From Paenibacillus sp. 19GGS1-52 (GTDB lineage: Bacteria; Bacillota; Bacilli; Paenibacillales; Paenibacillaceae): a DNA stretch of 64,000 nucleotides. Position 1 is the first letter of the stretch, and every line of letters starts with the position of its first letter. The notes under the pieces are model-generated. The model searched no databases and was not told the DNA's origin. It saw nothing but the letters and a program-made list of their open reading frames with translations. The stretch spans positions 2,170,001 through 2,234,000 of the forward strand of contig NZ_CP059724.1 of NCBI RefSeq assembly GCF_022369515.1, given 5' to 3'. Of the stretch, positions 7,943-16,640 are shown piece by piece. A program made the translations under genes and the position numbers.

Positions 7943-9051
7943 ATGCGAAAATGGGGTCTGCACTACTTATGTTTATTTATTCTTGCAATTGCTTTAGCGG
8001 GTTGTGGTTCGGGGGCAGCGATCATAATTCAGCAGCTAACACGGCCAGCAACAGTAAGACTGATTCAGGTGAAGCTAAAGCCGTGTCTAATTCGGCAGAC
8101 GCTGCTGTTGATCAGAATTACACGGAATCGTCGGAGAGTTTAGCATCAACGGCTGCTGCGCCAGCTTCAAAGGGGGCGGCTGTAGAATCTGGTGGGGACC
8201 AGAACGCTGTCATTACGCACTCGACGGCTGAGAATGCAGCGGACGGAACGGCTGGATTTACCGGAAATGATGTTGTAGCCGGACTAAATATGAAGCTGAT
8301 CTACCACGCCAATCTCAACATGGAGGTAGAGAATTACGCTAAAGCGCAAACTGAAGTCCGCAATATGGTCAGTTTGGCAAATGGCTATATTATCGAATTC
8401 ACAGAAACTAGTGCTGAATATGAACAGGGTGGCACATTTATTCTGAAAGTACCGGCTTCTGGCTTCTCCTCTTTTCTGAGCAATCTGGATAAGGTTGAAC
8501 ATGAGAAGCTGGAGCGCAGCATTAAAGGACAGGATGTCTCCGAGGAATACGTCGATCTGGGATCACGGCTGAAAGCCAAGCAATTAATGGAAATCCAATA
8601 TACCGAGTTTATGAAAAAAGCGACAAAATCAAGTGATCTGGTCTCCTTTGCGAATGAGCTGGGTGCCATTCAAGAGCAAATCGAGCAAATTAAGGGCAGA
8701 ATGCGTTACATTGACCAGAATGTTTCATTCTCCACGGTAGAGCTGCGTCTGTATCAGACCGATAAGGCCGTTGTAGTTAAGGAAGAAACAGATCAAGGGC
8801 CGCTGATGGATCGGGCTTCCTCTGCTTTGAATGGTAGTCTACATGCGATATCTGTTACCTTTCAGTGGATCGTTGTCATCTTAGCAGGAGCTCTTCCCCT
8901 CCTAATTGTTGTAGGTATTGTTCTGGCGATTGCCTACTGGTTCCGTAAGAATACATTACGTCAACGTAATGAGGAGACTGAGCGGATTCGGCGGACTAGT
9001 CGGCAAGATGTGAAGGAAAGCACCGAAGAGGAAGCGAATAAAGAGGAATAG
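7943..9051 (+). pseudogene. DUF4349 lipoprotein gene with a frameshift at a G-run
   Basis: The lipoprotein signal and the body of the protein lie in different frames. From ATG 7943 (GGAGG 7 bp upstream) the frame gives MRKWGLHYLCLFILAIALAG followed by Cys, a good signal with the lipobox LAGC. The remainder, starting DHNSAANTASNSK, lies in the -1 frame and runs to 9051: a low-complexity linker, then a DUF4349 domain with a coiled coil near QLGAIQEQIEQIKGRM and a C-terminal membrane segment (FQWIVVILAGALPLLIVVGI). The two frames meet at GGGGG, 8011-8015; one extra G would restore a continuous reading frame. An open frame from 7786 exists but encodes no signal peptide and has no clear ribosome binding site. 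True mutation, phase variation or a base-calling error cannot be told apart here. Confidence 0.8.
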
Positions 9052-9136
9052 GGAAATTAATGAGGCTCGATCTAGGAATCAGTGGTTGACTAACCGTGGC
9101 GGATTCTATTGGAATTGAATGTTGGAGGTGGCGGTT

Positions 9137-9553
9137 TTGCCCTTTTCTTTTCGCACGGATATGCCAGCTAAAGAGGATTACTTCAATTTATTTCAATCGA
9201 CGGGTTGGAATCCAGAGGGATATTGGACCCAAGAAATGCTTCATGAAGCAGCCCGAAATAGCTGGCATATTGTAACGATCTATGACGGCGATAAGCTTGT
9301 GGCTTCAGGTCGTATGGTCTCCGACGGCATAATACAATGTTTCCTTTGTGAGATGATGGTGCTCCCTGAATATCAGAATCAAGGTCTCGGCAAAGACATC
9401 ATAAGCCATCTTATAAACCACGCCAAGGATAAAGGAATACGCTGGATTCAACTGGCATCTGCCAAAGGGAAACAAGGGTTTTATGAGAAATTCGGATTTC
9501 AGGCCAGAGCGACGGATGCACCGGGGATGAATTTGTTCGTAACTCGAGATTAA
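9137..9553 (+). CDS. GNAT family N-acetyltransferase
   Basis: Small acetyl-CoA-dependent acetyltransferase of unknown substrate. The core acetyl-CoA site is LPEYQNQGLGKDIISHLI, followed by GIRWIQLASAKGKQGFYEKFGF, the standard GNAT motifs A and B. I place the start at TTG 9137, because GGAGGTGG lies 8 bp upstream. The alternative ATG at 9119 would put this ribosome binding site inside the gene. The product is then about 138 residues. It stands alone, after the DUF4349 gene and before a bidirectional terminator. Confidence 0.82.
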   Translation: MPFSFRTDMPAKEDYFNLFQSTGWNPEGYWTQEMLHEAARNSWHIVTIYDGDKLVASGRMVSDGIIQCFLCEMMVLPEYQNQGLGKDIISHLINHAKDKGIRWIQLASAKGKQGFYEKFGFQARATDAPGMNLFVTRD

Positions 9554-9664
9554 CAGCACATCATGCCGCTAAATCTCCGGATTCCGGTGTAAGGAAACGC
9601 AACTCATATTAGCAGCAGTAACTGATGTTAAATATTTCTACTTAACTTCGGGTCTAATAACAAA

Positions 9665-9703
9665 AAAACAGCAAGTCCCCTATAACAGGAGATTTGCTGT
9701 TTT
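9665..9703 (-). terminator. Terminator between convergent GNAT and msrAB genes
   Basis: AACAGCAA and TTGCTGTT form the stem. On the minus strand it is followed by seven T, so it mainly serves msrAB; on the plus strand it ends in TTTTAG and may work both ways. Confidence 0.8.
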
Positions 9704-9718
9704 AGCTTGTTTACAGAG

Positions 9719-10714
9719 TTACTTATGAGACAGCCCCTGAAAATGAGCACGATACTCTCCATAACCTTCCTGCTCCAAATCTTCTTTGGGCACAAAGCGA
9801 AGTGCCGCTGAATTGATGCAGTAGCGCAGGCCGTCCGCTCCGGGACCATCATTAAAGACGTGACCCAGATGAGAATCGGCTACTTTACTGCGGACTTCCG
9901 TCCGGATCATGAAATGGGTGAGATCTGCTTTTTCTTTGACGGAATACTTCCGGATTGGACCGGTAAAGCTAGGCCAGCCGCAGTCGGAATCGAATTTGTC
10001 CTGTGAGCTGAATAACGGCTCCCCGGATACGATATCTACATAAATGCCATCTCCATGGTGATCCCAGAAATCATTGCGGAAAGGAGATTCCGTAGCACTA
10101 TTCTGCGTCACTTCATATTGAAGCGGAGTTAAGCGTTCCTTTAGGCTTTTTTTGTCCTCTTTGTGGGTCCAGTGATTCTCGATAAAAGCATCCCGGCCTG
10201 ACCCTTTACGGTAGCGCTTGTAATGTGCAGGGTTCTTGTGATGATATCCCTGGTGATATTCTTCGGCCCGATAGAAAGCTACTGCTGGAAGGATTGGCGT
10301 GACAATTGGTTTGGTGAAGCGTCCGCTCTCCTGTAAGGCTACCTTGGAGGCTTCAGCCTGCTGAAGTTGTTCTTCACTATGCGTGAAGATAGCGGTGCCG
10401 TAAGAAGTGCCACGGTCATAGAATTGTCCACCTGCATCGGTTGGATCAATCTGCTGCCAGAACAGTTCGAGCAATTTGCTGTAGGGGAAAATATCAGGAT
10501 CAAATGTGATCTGCACAGCCTCTACATGCCCTGTGGTTTCCGAGCAAACCTCCTCATAGGTTGGATTCACGGTATGACCACCGGTGTAGCCGGAGACCAC
10601 TTCAATGATGCCGGGCAGCTCCTCAAACGGGGTGACCATACACCAGAAGCATCCACCTGCGAACGTTGCCTTTTCCGTCTTTGAACCTATATGGTTATGT
10701 TGAACATCACTCAT
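9719..10714 (-). CDS. msrAB: Peptide methionine sulfoxide reductase MsrA/MsrB fusion
   Basis: Repairs oxidised methionine in proteins; MsrA handles the S and MsrB the R sulfoxide. The N-terminal MsrA half carries the catalytic GGCFWC near residue 22 and GYTGG; the C-terminal MsrB half carries DCGWPSF and [11 protein letters not shown] with its catalytic cysteine. On the minus strand GGAGGA lies about 7 bp before the ATG at 10714, so that start (331 residues) is better than the ATG nine codons earlier. No secretion signal is visible, so it is probably cytoplasmic. It is transcribed alone; TATAAT on the minus strand at 10761-10766 may be its minus-10. Confidence 0.93.
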   Translation of the reverse strand: MSDVQHNHIGSKTEKATFAGGCFWCMVTPFEELPGIIEVVSGYTGGHTVNPTYEEVCSETTGHVEAVQITFDPDIFPYSKLLELFWQQIDPTDAGGQFYDRGTSYGTAIFTHSEEQLQQAEASKVALQESGRFTKPIVTPILPAVAFYRAEEYHQGYHHKNPAHYKRYRKGSGRDAFIENHWTHKEDKKSLKERLTPLQYEVTQNSATESPFRNDFWDHHGDGIYVDIVSGEPLFSSQDKFDSDCGWPSFTGPIRKYSVKEKADLTHFMIRTEVRSKVADSHLGHVFNDGPGADGLRYCINSAALRFVPKEDLEQEGYGEYRAHFQGLSHK

Positions 10715-10806
10715 TAATATTCCTCCATTCACAGAATGCAATTAAATAGATCACAATCTAATTATAAAGCAAAAAAGCATCGTCTGCCAGCTTGCACTAG
10801 TGTTGT

Positions 10807-11427
10807 TTATATACGGTTCTTCCCATCCGGTGAAGGAGGGCGTAGGGACCAGCCAGCAAGAGCCAGCACAGCGGCGTAGATGATGATGGCGATAACAGCA
10901 CTTGTTGGATGCTGAAATACATTGCCACCGAGAAAGGCGAATAAGGCTATCCCGGGTATTTTACCGATAGCTGAAGCAGCAATATAACTCCAGAAAGGAA
11001 GTCCGGCAGCCCCTGCGTAGACATTAACGACGGTCTGCGGGATAACCGGTGCCAGTCGGGCCAGCACAACAGAGGCGAAAGGGCGCCGTTCCACGGCAGC
11101 CGTGAACTTTTCAAGCATCGGCACAGAGGCCAAATAGGTCCTCGCCTTGTGCTGGAACAAATATTTGGTCCCGCCGAACATTATGGCTGCAGCCAGATTA
11201 GTAGCCAACCAGCAGATTATTGCACCATACAGACTTCCGTAGGCATATCCGTATAAGCCAATGATGGCTTTATAAGGCACAACTGGAAACATCGCCAGCA
11301 AAGTAGCGGTTCCGATGGATAGGATAATATTATGATCCTGCTTCATCCAACTGAGGATGTTATATCTGTAGATAAACGCGATGCTTATGCCCGAAACATA
11401 CAGGATCGCCACCAGCCATTTTCTCAT
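10807..11427 (-). CDS. TVP38/TMEM64 (VTT-domain) membrane protein
   Basis: Inner-membrane protein of the DedA/VTT superfamily; members are proposed lipid scramblases or flippases, but the role here is unknown. The family core is visible as AMFPVVPYKAIIGLYGYAYG and LARLAPVIPQTVVNVYAGAAG, with about five hydrophobic segments. I choose the ATG at 11427 (206 residues, MRKWLVAILYVSG), which opens directly into the first membrane segment and has AAGGGG about 10 bp upstream; an ATG at 11454 or 11493 would add a charged extension. It faces away from the Gfo/Idh gene. Confidence 0.8.
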   Translation of the reverse strand: MRKWLVAILYVSGISIAFIYRYNILSWMKQDHNIILSIGTATLLAMFPVVPYKAIIGLYGYAYGSLYGAIICWLATNLAAAIMFGGTKYLFQHKARTYLASVPMLEKFTAAVERRPFASVVLARLAPVIPQTVVNVYAGAAGLPFWSYIAASAIGKIPGIALFAFLGGNVFQHPTSAVIAIIIYAAVLALAGWSLRPPSPDGKNRI

Positions 11428-11500
11428 CTTAATATGCCCCTTCTTCCGCTCCATGTTCTCATCATACTGAAAAAAAACTAATAATTGAAGCAAAGATCAT

Positions 11501-11528
11501 TTGTCACTGCTCTATGTCTTGGTATAAT
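11501..11528 (+). promoter_or_regulatory. Promoter of the Gfo/Idh/MocA oxidoreductase gene
   Basis: TTGTCA at 11501-11506, a 16-bp spacer, and TATAAT at 11523-11528 with an extended TGG. Start of transcription near 11535, which rules out the ATG at 11514. Confidence 0.7.
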
Positions 11529-11585
11529 AGCTTGAAGAGACATACGGGAATGGCAAATTCCCGGTATAGAGGGGGATATACACCC

Positions 11586-12521
11586 ATGAGTGGTGCTGAA
11601 CGAAAAAGAGTGGCCATGATCGGAATCGGCGATATTGCCCGTAAAGTCTATCTGCCGCTGCTCTCCCGTCATGATCATGTTGAGGTCGTAGGCGTTCTCA
11701 GCCATTCACCGACAACGGTGCAAAGTGCGATGAACACGTACCGTTTTGCTAAAGGAACTACCCTTTTAGCTGAGTTATTATCCTGGGAGCTTGATGCTGT
11801 ATTCGTGCATAGTCCCACGCCAACCCATTATGATATCGTCACACAATGCCTTCGGCATGGATTAGCAGTATATGTGGATAAACCTCTTTCCTATGATCTA
11901 GGAGAATCCAAGCATATGGCAGCGCTTGCTGTGGATAAAGGGCTTCTATTGGCCGTGGGCTTTAACCGTCGTTATGCTCCGATGTATGCTGCTGCCAAGG
12001 CCTGGCTGGAGAAAGCGGGTGGGATTAGCCACTGCAGTGCGATTAAGCATCGAACGAAGCAACAAGCCAGCAGCAGCCATGAAACTGTGCATGATGATCT
12101 GATTCATATGCTCGATTTGCTGCTGTGGCTGTGCGGTGGTGATTATGAGTTGCTGCATAGCAATTTGCAATCCGGCACAGACGGGCGATTACTGCAATCC
12201 TCCGGGATGCTGGGTTGGGCGAATGGTGCAGTTGGTACGTATAGCATGGTTCGTGATGCCGGTGCAGATCAAGAGAAAGTGGAGCTGCATGGGCATGGAA
12301 GATCAGTGGAAGTAGCCGATATGGATAAAGCGGTGCTCTACGAGAATGGTGCGTTGCCGCGCAGCCAGAGCTTTGGAAGCTGGGATACCATTTTGGACAG
12401 AAGAGGTTTTGCTGGAGTAGTCGATCATTTTTTGAGCAACATAGATACACCAGAGCAATGCGGAGTTGCTGCTTCAGCTGTATTGCCAAGTCATGTACTG
12501 GCAGCCGTGCTGACCAGTTAA
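11586..12521 (+). CDS. Gfo/Idh/MocA family oxidoreductase
   Basis: NAD(P)-dependent oxidoreductase probably acting on a sugar or cyclitol; the substrate is not evident. The N-terminal Rossmann fold starts VAMIGIGDIARKVYLPLL, and the diagnostic EKP-like motif appears as YVDKPLSYD near residue 100. The C-terminal dimerisation/substrate domain includes the catalytic-type HDDLIHMLDLLLW. The start at 11586 is set by GAGGGGGAT upstream and by the promoter at 11501-11528. The protein of 311 residues is somewhat short for the family (usually 330-380). Gene 12546 follows closely and may be co-transcribed. Confidence 0.83.
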   Translation: MSGAERKRVAMIGIGDIARKVYLPLLSRHDHVEVVGVLSHSPTTVQSAMNTYRFAKGTTLLAELLSWELDAVFVHSPTPTHYDIVTQCLRHGLAVYVDKPLSYDLGESKHMAALAVDKGLLLAVGFNRRYAPMYAAAKAWLEKAGGISHCSAIKHRTKQQASSSHETVHDDLIHMLDLLLWLCGGDYELLHSNLQSGTDGRLLQSSGMLGWANGAVGTYSMVRDAGADQEKVELHGHGRSVEVADMDKAVLYENGALPRSQSFGSWDTILDRRGFAGVVDHFLSNIDTPEQCGVAASAVLPSHVLAAVLTS

Positions 12522-12545
12522 AGAATCGCAGAAAGGAGCAGGCTA

Positions 12546-12869
12546 TTGGAAGATGACCGTAAATCGATGGAAGAGCAGATCATCGAAAGCTATAAACGCG
12601 ATGAAGAGATGATGATTCTTGTATTTGCCCAGTGGTGTGTAAATAATAGTCTGGACCCGCATAGCTTGTATTTACAAGCCTATCCAGAACAGGGGGGGAA
12701 TGAGGCGCTCAGCAACGCCTTGGCCCTAACCGTATCCTTGGAAGAGGCGGGTTTTATATCCGATGATACCGTTCTTGGAGTGCTCTCGCTCTATGGAAAT
12801 GATGATCTGGGCTTTGTCGTAACGGAGGTCATATCACAAAGGGCAACATCCACAGGCACGAAGGATTGA
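12546..12869 (+). CDS. Conserved-looking small protein of unknown function
   Basis: A 107-residue acidic protein starting at TTG, with AAAGGAG about 8 bp upstream. It is predicted helical (ESYKRDEEMMILVFAQWCVNN, then LSLEEAGFISDDTVLGVLSLY) with no membrane segment or known motif. It begins 25 bp after the oxidoreductase stop and is probably in the same transcript. I do not recognise the family. Confidence 0.6.
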   Translation: MEDDRKSMEEQIIESYKRDEEMMILVFAQWCVNNSLDPHSLYLQAYPEQGGNEALSNALALTVSLEEAGFISDDTVLGVLSLYGNDDLGFVVTEVISQRATSTGTKD

Positions 12870-12952
12870 TTCAGGGATATAATATTTATCGCAGATGAAC
12901 TTTTTTTTGGGAAACGATGTTCATCCCGATTAAAATGTGGTAAAATTATATA

Positions 12953-12967
12953 TACTAACTAATAGTA
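12953..12967 (+). promoter_or_regulatory. Palindromic operator candidate before the YodB-like gene
   Basis: TACTA-ACTAA-TAGTA forms an inverted repeat just downstream of a TGG-TAAAAT minus-10-like element (12941-12946), 27 bp before the regulator's start. This is a typical place for autoregulation by an HxlR-family repressor. Confidence 0.5.
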
Positions 12968-12993
12968 AGCTTCACTAGTGAGAGGTGAGAACA

Positions 12994-13311
12994 ATGGAAC
13001 AACATCAGTTAACGATGTGCCCCAGATTTGAAACTGCCTTCTCTTTCTTAGGCAAACGATGGAATGGACTTATTATTCAGACATTAATGAGCGGACCGAA
13101 ACGCTTTAAAGATATTTCCGGTCTGATTCCATTAATGAGCGATAAGATGCTATCTGAGCGGATGAAGGATTTGGAATGCGAAGGTATTCTGGTACGCCAT
13201 GTGTATCCAGAAACACCGGTACGTATTGAGTATGAGCTGACAGACAAAGGTCGTGCACTGGAGCCAGTTATGCAGCAGATTCAGTCTTGGGCCGAGAGCT
13301 GGGTAGAGTAG
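12994..13311 (+). CDS. HxlR-family regulator resembling redox sensor YodB
   Basis: Winged-helix transcriptional repressor of about 105 residues. The N-terminal MCPRFETAFSFLGKRWNGLI is very close to what I recall of Bacillus YodB, whose conserved N-terminal cysteine senses quinones and diamide; the matching Cys here is Cys9. The HTH lies in FKDISGLIPLMSDKMLSERM and the wing near VYPETPVRIEYELTDKG. The C-terminal cysteines of YodB that form disulfides are absent, though another Cys lies in LECEGIL. The start at 12994 has GAGAGGTGAG upstream, better than the ATG three codons earlier. It stands alone, with no azoreductase or nitroreductase neighbour. Confidence 0.82.
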   Translation: MEQHQLTMCPRFETAFSFLGKRWNGLIIQTLMSGPKRFKDISGLIPLMSDKMLSERMKDLECEGILVRHVYPETPVRIEYELTDKGRALEPVMQQIQSWAESWVE

Positions 13312-13336
13312 TTCATCTACAGTAAAAGATGAGGGC

Positions 13337-13379
13337 AGGCTCCTTTTTCCCGCTAATAGGGAGGAGGGGCTTTTTTTAT
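13337..13379 (+). terminator. Rho-independent terminator after the HxlR gene
   Basis: GGCTCC...CCC pairs with GGGAGGAGGGGC, partly by G-U pairs, followed by seven T. Confidence 0.75.
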
Positions 13380-13527
13380 TTTAGAAAAAGATTGCACTTC
13401 GGATAGATGTATGTAATATAATAGGAAAAACGTTACTCAGACCGTGCTGGAAACGCTTACTAATATTGGTTCTTGCTCAAATTGCTCAGAGTGGAGTAAG
13501 TAGCATCACTATCAGGAGGCGAGGGAG

Positions 13528-14259
13528 ATGAAGACAACCCTGTTTTCCCGGGAGATTGCGTATATCAAAGAGGATGTTGCCGAGCTGGAGACTGCTTCGA
13601 TCAAGGTGCAGCTCATTTACGACAAGGTGTTGTTCATGCTTCATAGCCATCTTCCTGATTCCTTATGGGAGGCTTGGATCGGCGTGCCCTACAGTATTAT
13701 TTCTTCTCTTTATAAAGGCAACAATGAGAGCGGGACCATCTTTCAGAAATGGATACAAGGACCTGACGGCTGGAAATGTATTGGCTGTGAGCGGCATTGT
13801 CTGGAGTCTACCGATGTTGAAAGAGCAGCCGAGGAGAGAATTTTCGGAGAGCAGCGGAGCTACAAGTTTCACAACGGCATCCGCCAAAGCATGGTGCTGC
13901 AGGCGGTCATTTGGTCCATGTACGAGAATACGCAGCTGTTTCACCCTTTCTTAGGCGAGGAGTCCTTTTTTGACGGGGAAGATTTGGATACGATTGCTAC
14001 CTATTTCGTCCCTACCTATCTCAGCGATGTCCGTCTGCTAGAGCTTTCTAAACCCTGTAAAGAATATAAAGAGCATAACGTACGAGTCTATCAGGAATGG
14101 ATAGCCGCTCCTAACCTAGTGCTTCAATGGGATGGCGGCCTGACCGAAGGCAGATGGATGACCGGCGTGTATGTCGACCAGTCCCGTTTTGCCGGCTTGG
14201 GTCCTTATTTGAAGGATGCGGAGGGCAAGCGAACTTATATGCAGGCATTTGTACAATAA
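13528..14259 (+). CDS. Uncharacterised 243-residue protein
   Basis: No family recognised. The protein looks soluble and globular, rich in Trp and aromatic residues, with a CIGCERHC cluster near residues 88-95 that could bind a metal or form disulfides, although other cysteines are few. It has neither signal peptide nor membrane segment. AGGAGGCGAGGGAG gives a strong ribosome binding site, and TATAAT at 13417-13422 may be the promoter's minus-10 (TTGCAC lies 19 bp upstream of it). A strong terminator follows, so it is a single-gene unit. Confidence 0.65.
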   Translation: MKTTLFSREIAYIKEDVAELETASIKVQLIYDKVLFMLHSHLPDSLWEAWIGVPYSIISSLYKGNNESGTIFQKWIQGPDGWKCIGCERHCLESTDVERAAEERIFGEQRSYKFHNGIRQSMVLQAVIWSMYENTQLFHPFLGEESFFDGEDLDTIATYFVPTYLSDVRLLELSKPCKEYKEHNVRVYQEWIAAPNLVLQWDGGLTEGRWMTGVYVDQSRFAGLGPYLKDAEGKRTYMQAFVQ

Positions 14260-14287
14260 GAGAATGAAGATTAGGGATAAAGAAAAT

Positions 14288-14352
14288 GCACCTTTGCGAA
14301 TGGTTGTTGCAATATCGCGCTGCGATATGAACCATGGCGGGGTGTTTTTTTA
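14288..14352 (+). terminator. Long-stem terminator after the 13528 gene
   Basis: A nested hairpin: CACC/GGTG outside, ATGGTT/AACCAT in the middle, ATATCGC/GCGATAT at the tip, ending in seven T. Confidence 0.85.
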
Positions 14353-14386
14353 TGTTTTAGAATGGTGATAAATAGGGAGTGAATGA

Positions 14387-15064
14387 ATGGTGGCCAAACT
14401 CAATGAAGTTCCATGGACAAGAGAACAGCTCTGGAACGGTTGCATGTTAGCAGCTATTGCGCATGCAATTATGGTTTCACATTTTCCGAAATTTTCAAAC
14501 GAACATTCGTGGGATGGCTTTAATTACAGTGTACAAGATAGTGCAGGTACTAGAGGGACAGTTACTTTTCATCCTGAACTATGTGTTGCGGCATTCCGTA
14601 ATGAGAAAAGTGGTCGTATTTCAGTTGTTGACAATAAGACGGATAACTATTTTCAAGGCGCGTCTGAAAGGGTTAATGAAGTGGCGCAAGCTGAAACATT
14701 GCAATATCTGTTAGATGAAATAAATAACCTGATTACTCCTGTGATTACAACTGCTATTTGGGAAGATAACAATAAAATAGTCACTGCTGATACATTAGAA
14801 GATATGATGGATAATGGAGGGTTCATCTTAGAAAGACAGGGAATGGATATGGATTCTGCAATTAAGGCTTGGGTTGATTATTACGAAATGTCGGAAGCGC
14901 AAATCGCTCTTATGAAATCAATTTTCGAGAAAAAGATAGTTAATCCAACCACTGATCTATATCTCTCTAAAGAAGAGATTGGAATGATTGGTTCTGATGA
15001 CCCAGAAGGTTTAGGAGAAAGTAAGATTTCGTTTGAGGAAATAAATATTTTATGGGAAGGGTAG
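14387..15064 (+). CDS. Uncharacterised 225-residue protein, possibly an immunity protein
   Basis: No family recognised. The protein is acidic and soluble: an N-terminal half with aromatic-rich beta-like segments (WDGFNYSVQDSAGTRGTVTF) and a helical, acidic C-terminal half. Its base composition is clearly more AT-rich than the genes on either side, like the next three genes. It precedes a SUKH-type immunity gene by under 100 bp, and a toxin fragment lies further on. That setting suggests an immunity or accessory gene of a contact-dependent toxin system, but this is inference from position only. AGGGAGTGA lies upstream of the ATG. Confidence 0.6.
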   Translation: MVAKLNEVPWTREQLWNGCMLAAIAHAIMVSHFPKFSNEHSWDGFNYSVQDSAGTRGTVTFHPELCVAAFRNEKSGRISVVDNKTDNYFQGASERVNEVAQAETLQYLLDEINNLITPVITTAIWEDNNKIVTADTLEDMMDNGGFILERQGMDMDSAIKAWVDYYEMSEAQIALMKSIFEKKIVNPTTDLYLSKEEIGMIGSDDPEGLGESKISFEEINILWEG

Positions 15065-15151
15065 TAATATTAAAATCGTTGGATGAACGGACTGATGGAA
15101 TCAGTACATGATTGGATATATTTGAACTCGTGGGAACAAGGGAGGTGCATA

Positions 15152-15712
15152 ATGTTAAAGGAACTTTTCAATGAATTCATTGAGTTTTCAATAGAACTGA
15201 GGCCTGAATATCCAGAGAGTTTAGGTAAGGCTACAGATGATTGGATGGAAGTATTCAACGGGCTTGCTGAAATACCAAAACTGTTTGAAGTAATATATAG
15301 TTCCGTACAGGGAACAAAGAGAGAGACGGAAAATCAAAAACTAATGGATTTCATTCCTGGGTATCGTTTAGTACACATTGAGGAATTTGTTGAAGCGAAG
15401 GAAAATTTAGATATCCAAAGTTTCTGGCCCAAAGATGCACTTGTTTTACCGTTACTAGTTAACTATTCGAGCGATTACTTTTGTTATGTAGAGAATTTTG
15501 AAGGTAATTCTGGAATCTATTTATATATGCACGATGAGGGCAATCTAAATTTAGTATATCGCTCACCGGAAAAATTTCTAAAGACAGTTATTGAGTTTTA
15601 TAAGCAACATGTCTACTACTTAGATGATGAGGGTTACCTTGATTATGATTTTCAAAAAGAAAGTACCATAGGCGGTAACCATAACTTTGGTGTAAAGTAC
15701 TGGAGCATGTGA
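15152..15712 (+). CDS. SMI1/KNR4 (SUKH)-like immunity protein
   Basis: A 186-residue acidic protein that resembles SUKH-superfamily immunity proteins, which neutralise nuclease toxins of polymorphic toxin systems. The family-like pieces are the mid-region LVHIEEFVEAKENL followed by the hydrophobic strand block VLPLLVNYSSDYFCYVENFE, then a glycine-poor C-terminus with SPEKFLKTVIEFYK. GGGAGGTG 5 bp before ATG 15152 sets the start; an in-frame ATG at 15083 lacks a ribosome binding site. It is followed by a terminator and then by a toxin fragment with its own putative immunity gene. The assignment to SUKH is moderate. Confidence 0.6.
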   Translation: MLKELFNEFIEFSIELRPEYPESLGKATDDWMEVFNGLAEIPKLFEVIYSSVQGTKRETENQKLMDFIPGYRLVHIEEFVEAKENLDIQSFWPKDALVLPLLVNYSSDYFCYVENFEGNSGIYLYMHDEGNLNLVYRSPEKFLKTVIEFYKQHVYYLDDEGYLDYDFQKESTIGGNHNFGVKYWSM

Positions 15713-15722
15713 AAGTTTTATT

Positions 15723-15759
15723 ACCTTGATAAGCTTCGTGCTTTTCAAGGTTTTTTTTA
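15723..15759 (+). terminator. Rho-independent terminator after the SUKH-like gene
   Basis: ACCTTGA pairs with TCAAGGT around an inner AAGC/GCTT stem, followed by eight T. Confidence 0.85.
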
Positions 15760-15801
15760 CAGATACGTCTAGCCAATAAAAAGATATGCAGAGGAGGATA
15801 A

Positions 15802-16071
15802 GTAAAAAAAGAAATTGTTAAGTGGGAGCCTAATGAACAAACGAGGATTCCATTTGATCCAAATGATGAAGTTAAATTAGGTGAAACATATCAACCAGAA
15901 ACATATCAACCAAGACATCACGGTCATCACTTTCACGTAGAGGTTAGAACGGACGTTTCAAAAGGCTGTAATAATGCTGGAAATGTGACTAAAGGTCAAC
16001 CACCTGGATATACATCAGGTTCTGGAACTGGTTTTTTACCAGGAGAAAATTTCCAGGGAAATAGGAGGTAG
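15802..16071 (+). pseudogene. Beheaded C-terminal toxin domain
   Basis: An open frame of 89 codons with no usable start; an in-frame TAA lies immediately before it. The translation is clearly protein-like: it has a 15-bp direct repeat encoding ETYQP twice, then RHHGHHFHVEVRTD and KGQPPGYTSGSGTGFLPGE. A histidine-rich HGHHFHVEV-type core near the C-terminus is typical of nuclease-like tips of polymorphic or LXG/WXG toxins. The long N-terminal delivery part is missing. A GAGGAGG lies 7 bp upstream but leads to no ATG, GTG or TTG in this frame. It is probably a remnant left by recombination that swaps toxin tips. The exact toxin family is not recognised. Confidence 0.6.
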
Positions 16072-16079
16072 ATTAGAGT

Positions 16080-16640
16080 ATGAAGTCTATTAGAAAAATT
16101 GATGTTGAAAGAATAAATGGACAGCAAAGTATTGTTTACTTGACCTTAGATGTTCCTGATGAAGACGTGTTGAATTTGGTTATTCAAGATTTACAGAAGC
16201 TAATGAAAGAGAGACTTCCCAAAACTTATGTAATAACAGGGGAAGATATTTATGGCGAAGATAGATTTGGTGATAAAGTTCAAAAATTGCTTGAAAAGGA
16301 AATATACATTTCAACAAAGGCATTTTATGATGCGGTAGATTGTTATGAACAAGAGAGTGAAGTAAGTTCCACCATTATAGAATTGAATAAGATTAACCTT
16401 ACAATATTTTCAAGTATGCTATCTAAATCTTTGTTCACGTACAATTTTATTTATTTTGTAAATGATAAAGCTACTATACAAGACATTAGTAGCAATTTAA
16501 GAAACTCAAATAACTTTGAAGATTTAGAAAGTGCTTTGCTAAGTTCAGGTATTATTCTTTCTTCAAGGTTGGAGGGTGCAACAATAGTTATAAAATGTTC
16601 AAACAAATATGTTGAAGATATTTTGAAATGTTATGGATAA
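16080..16640 (+). CDS. Uncharacterised protein, probable cognate immunity protein
   Basis: A 186-residue AT-rich gene that starts 9 bp after the toxin remnant, whose last codons contain the AGGAGGT used here as ribosome binding site. The tight toxin-immunity order is the main reason for the call. The protein is soluble and acidic, with IVYLTLDVPDEDVLNLVIQD near the start and YVEDILKCYG at the end; no family was recognised. Its survival after loss of the toxin body fits retention as an orphan immunity gene that protects against neighbouring strains; this is inference. Confidence 0.55.
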   Translation: MKSIRKIDVERINGQQSIVYLTLDVPDEDVLNLVIQDLQKLMKERLPKTYVITGEDIYGEDRFGDKVQKLLEKEIYISTKAFYDAVDCYEQESEVSSTIIELNKINLTIFSSMLSKSLFTYNFIYFVNDKATIQDISSNLRNSNNFEDLESALLSSGIILSSRLEGATIVIKCSNKYVEDILKCYG

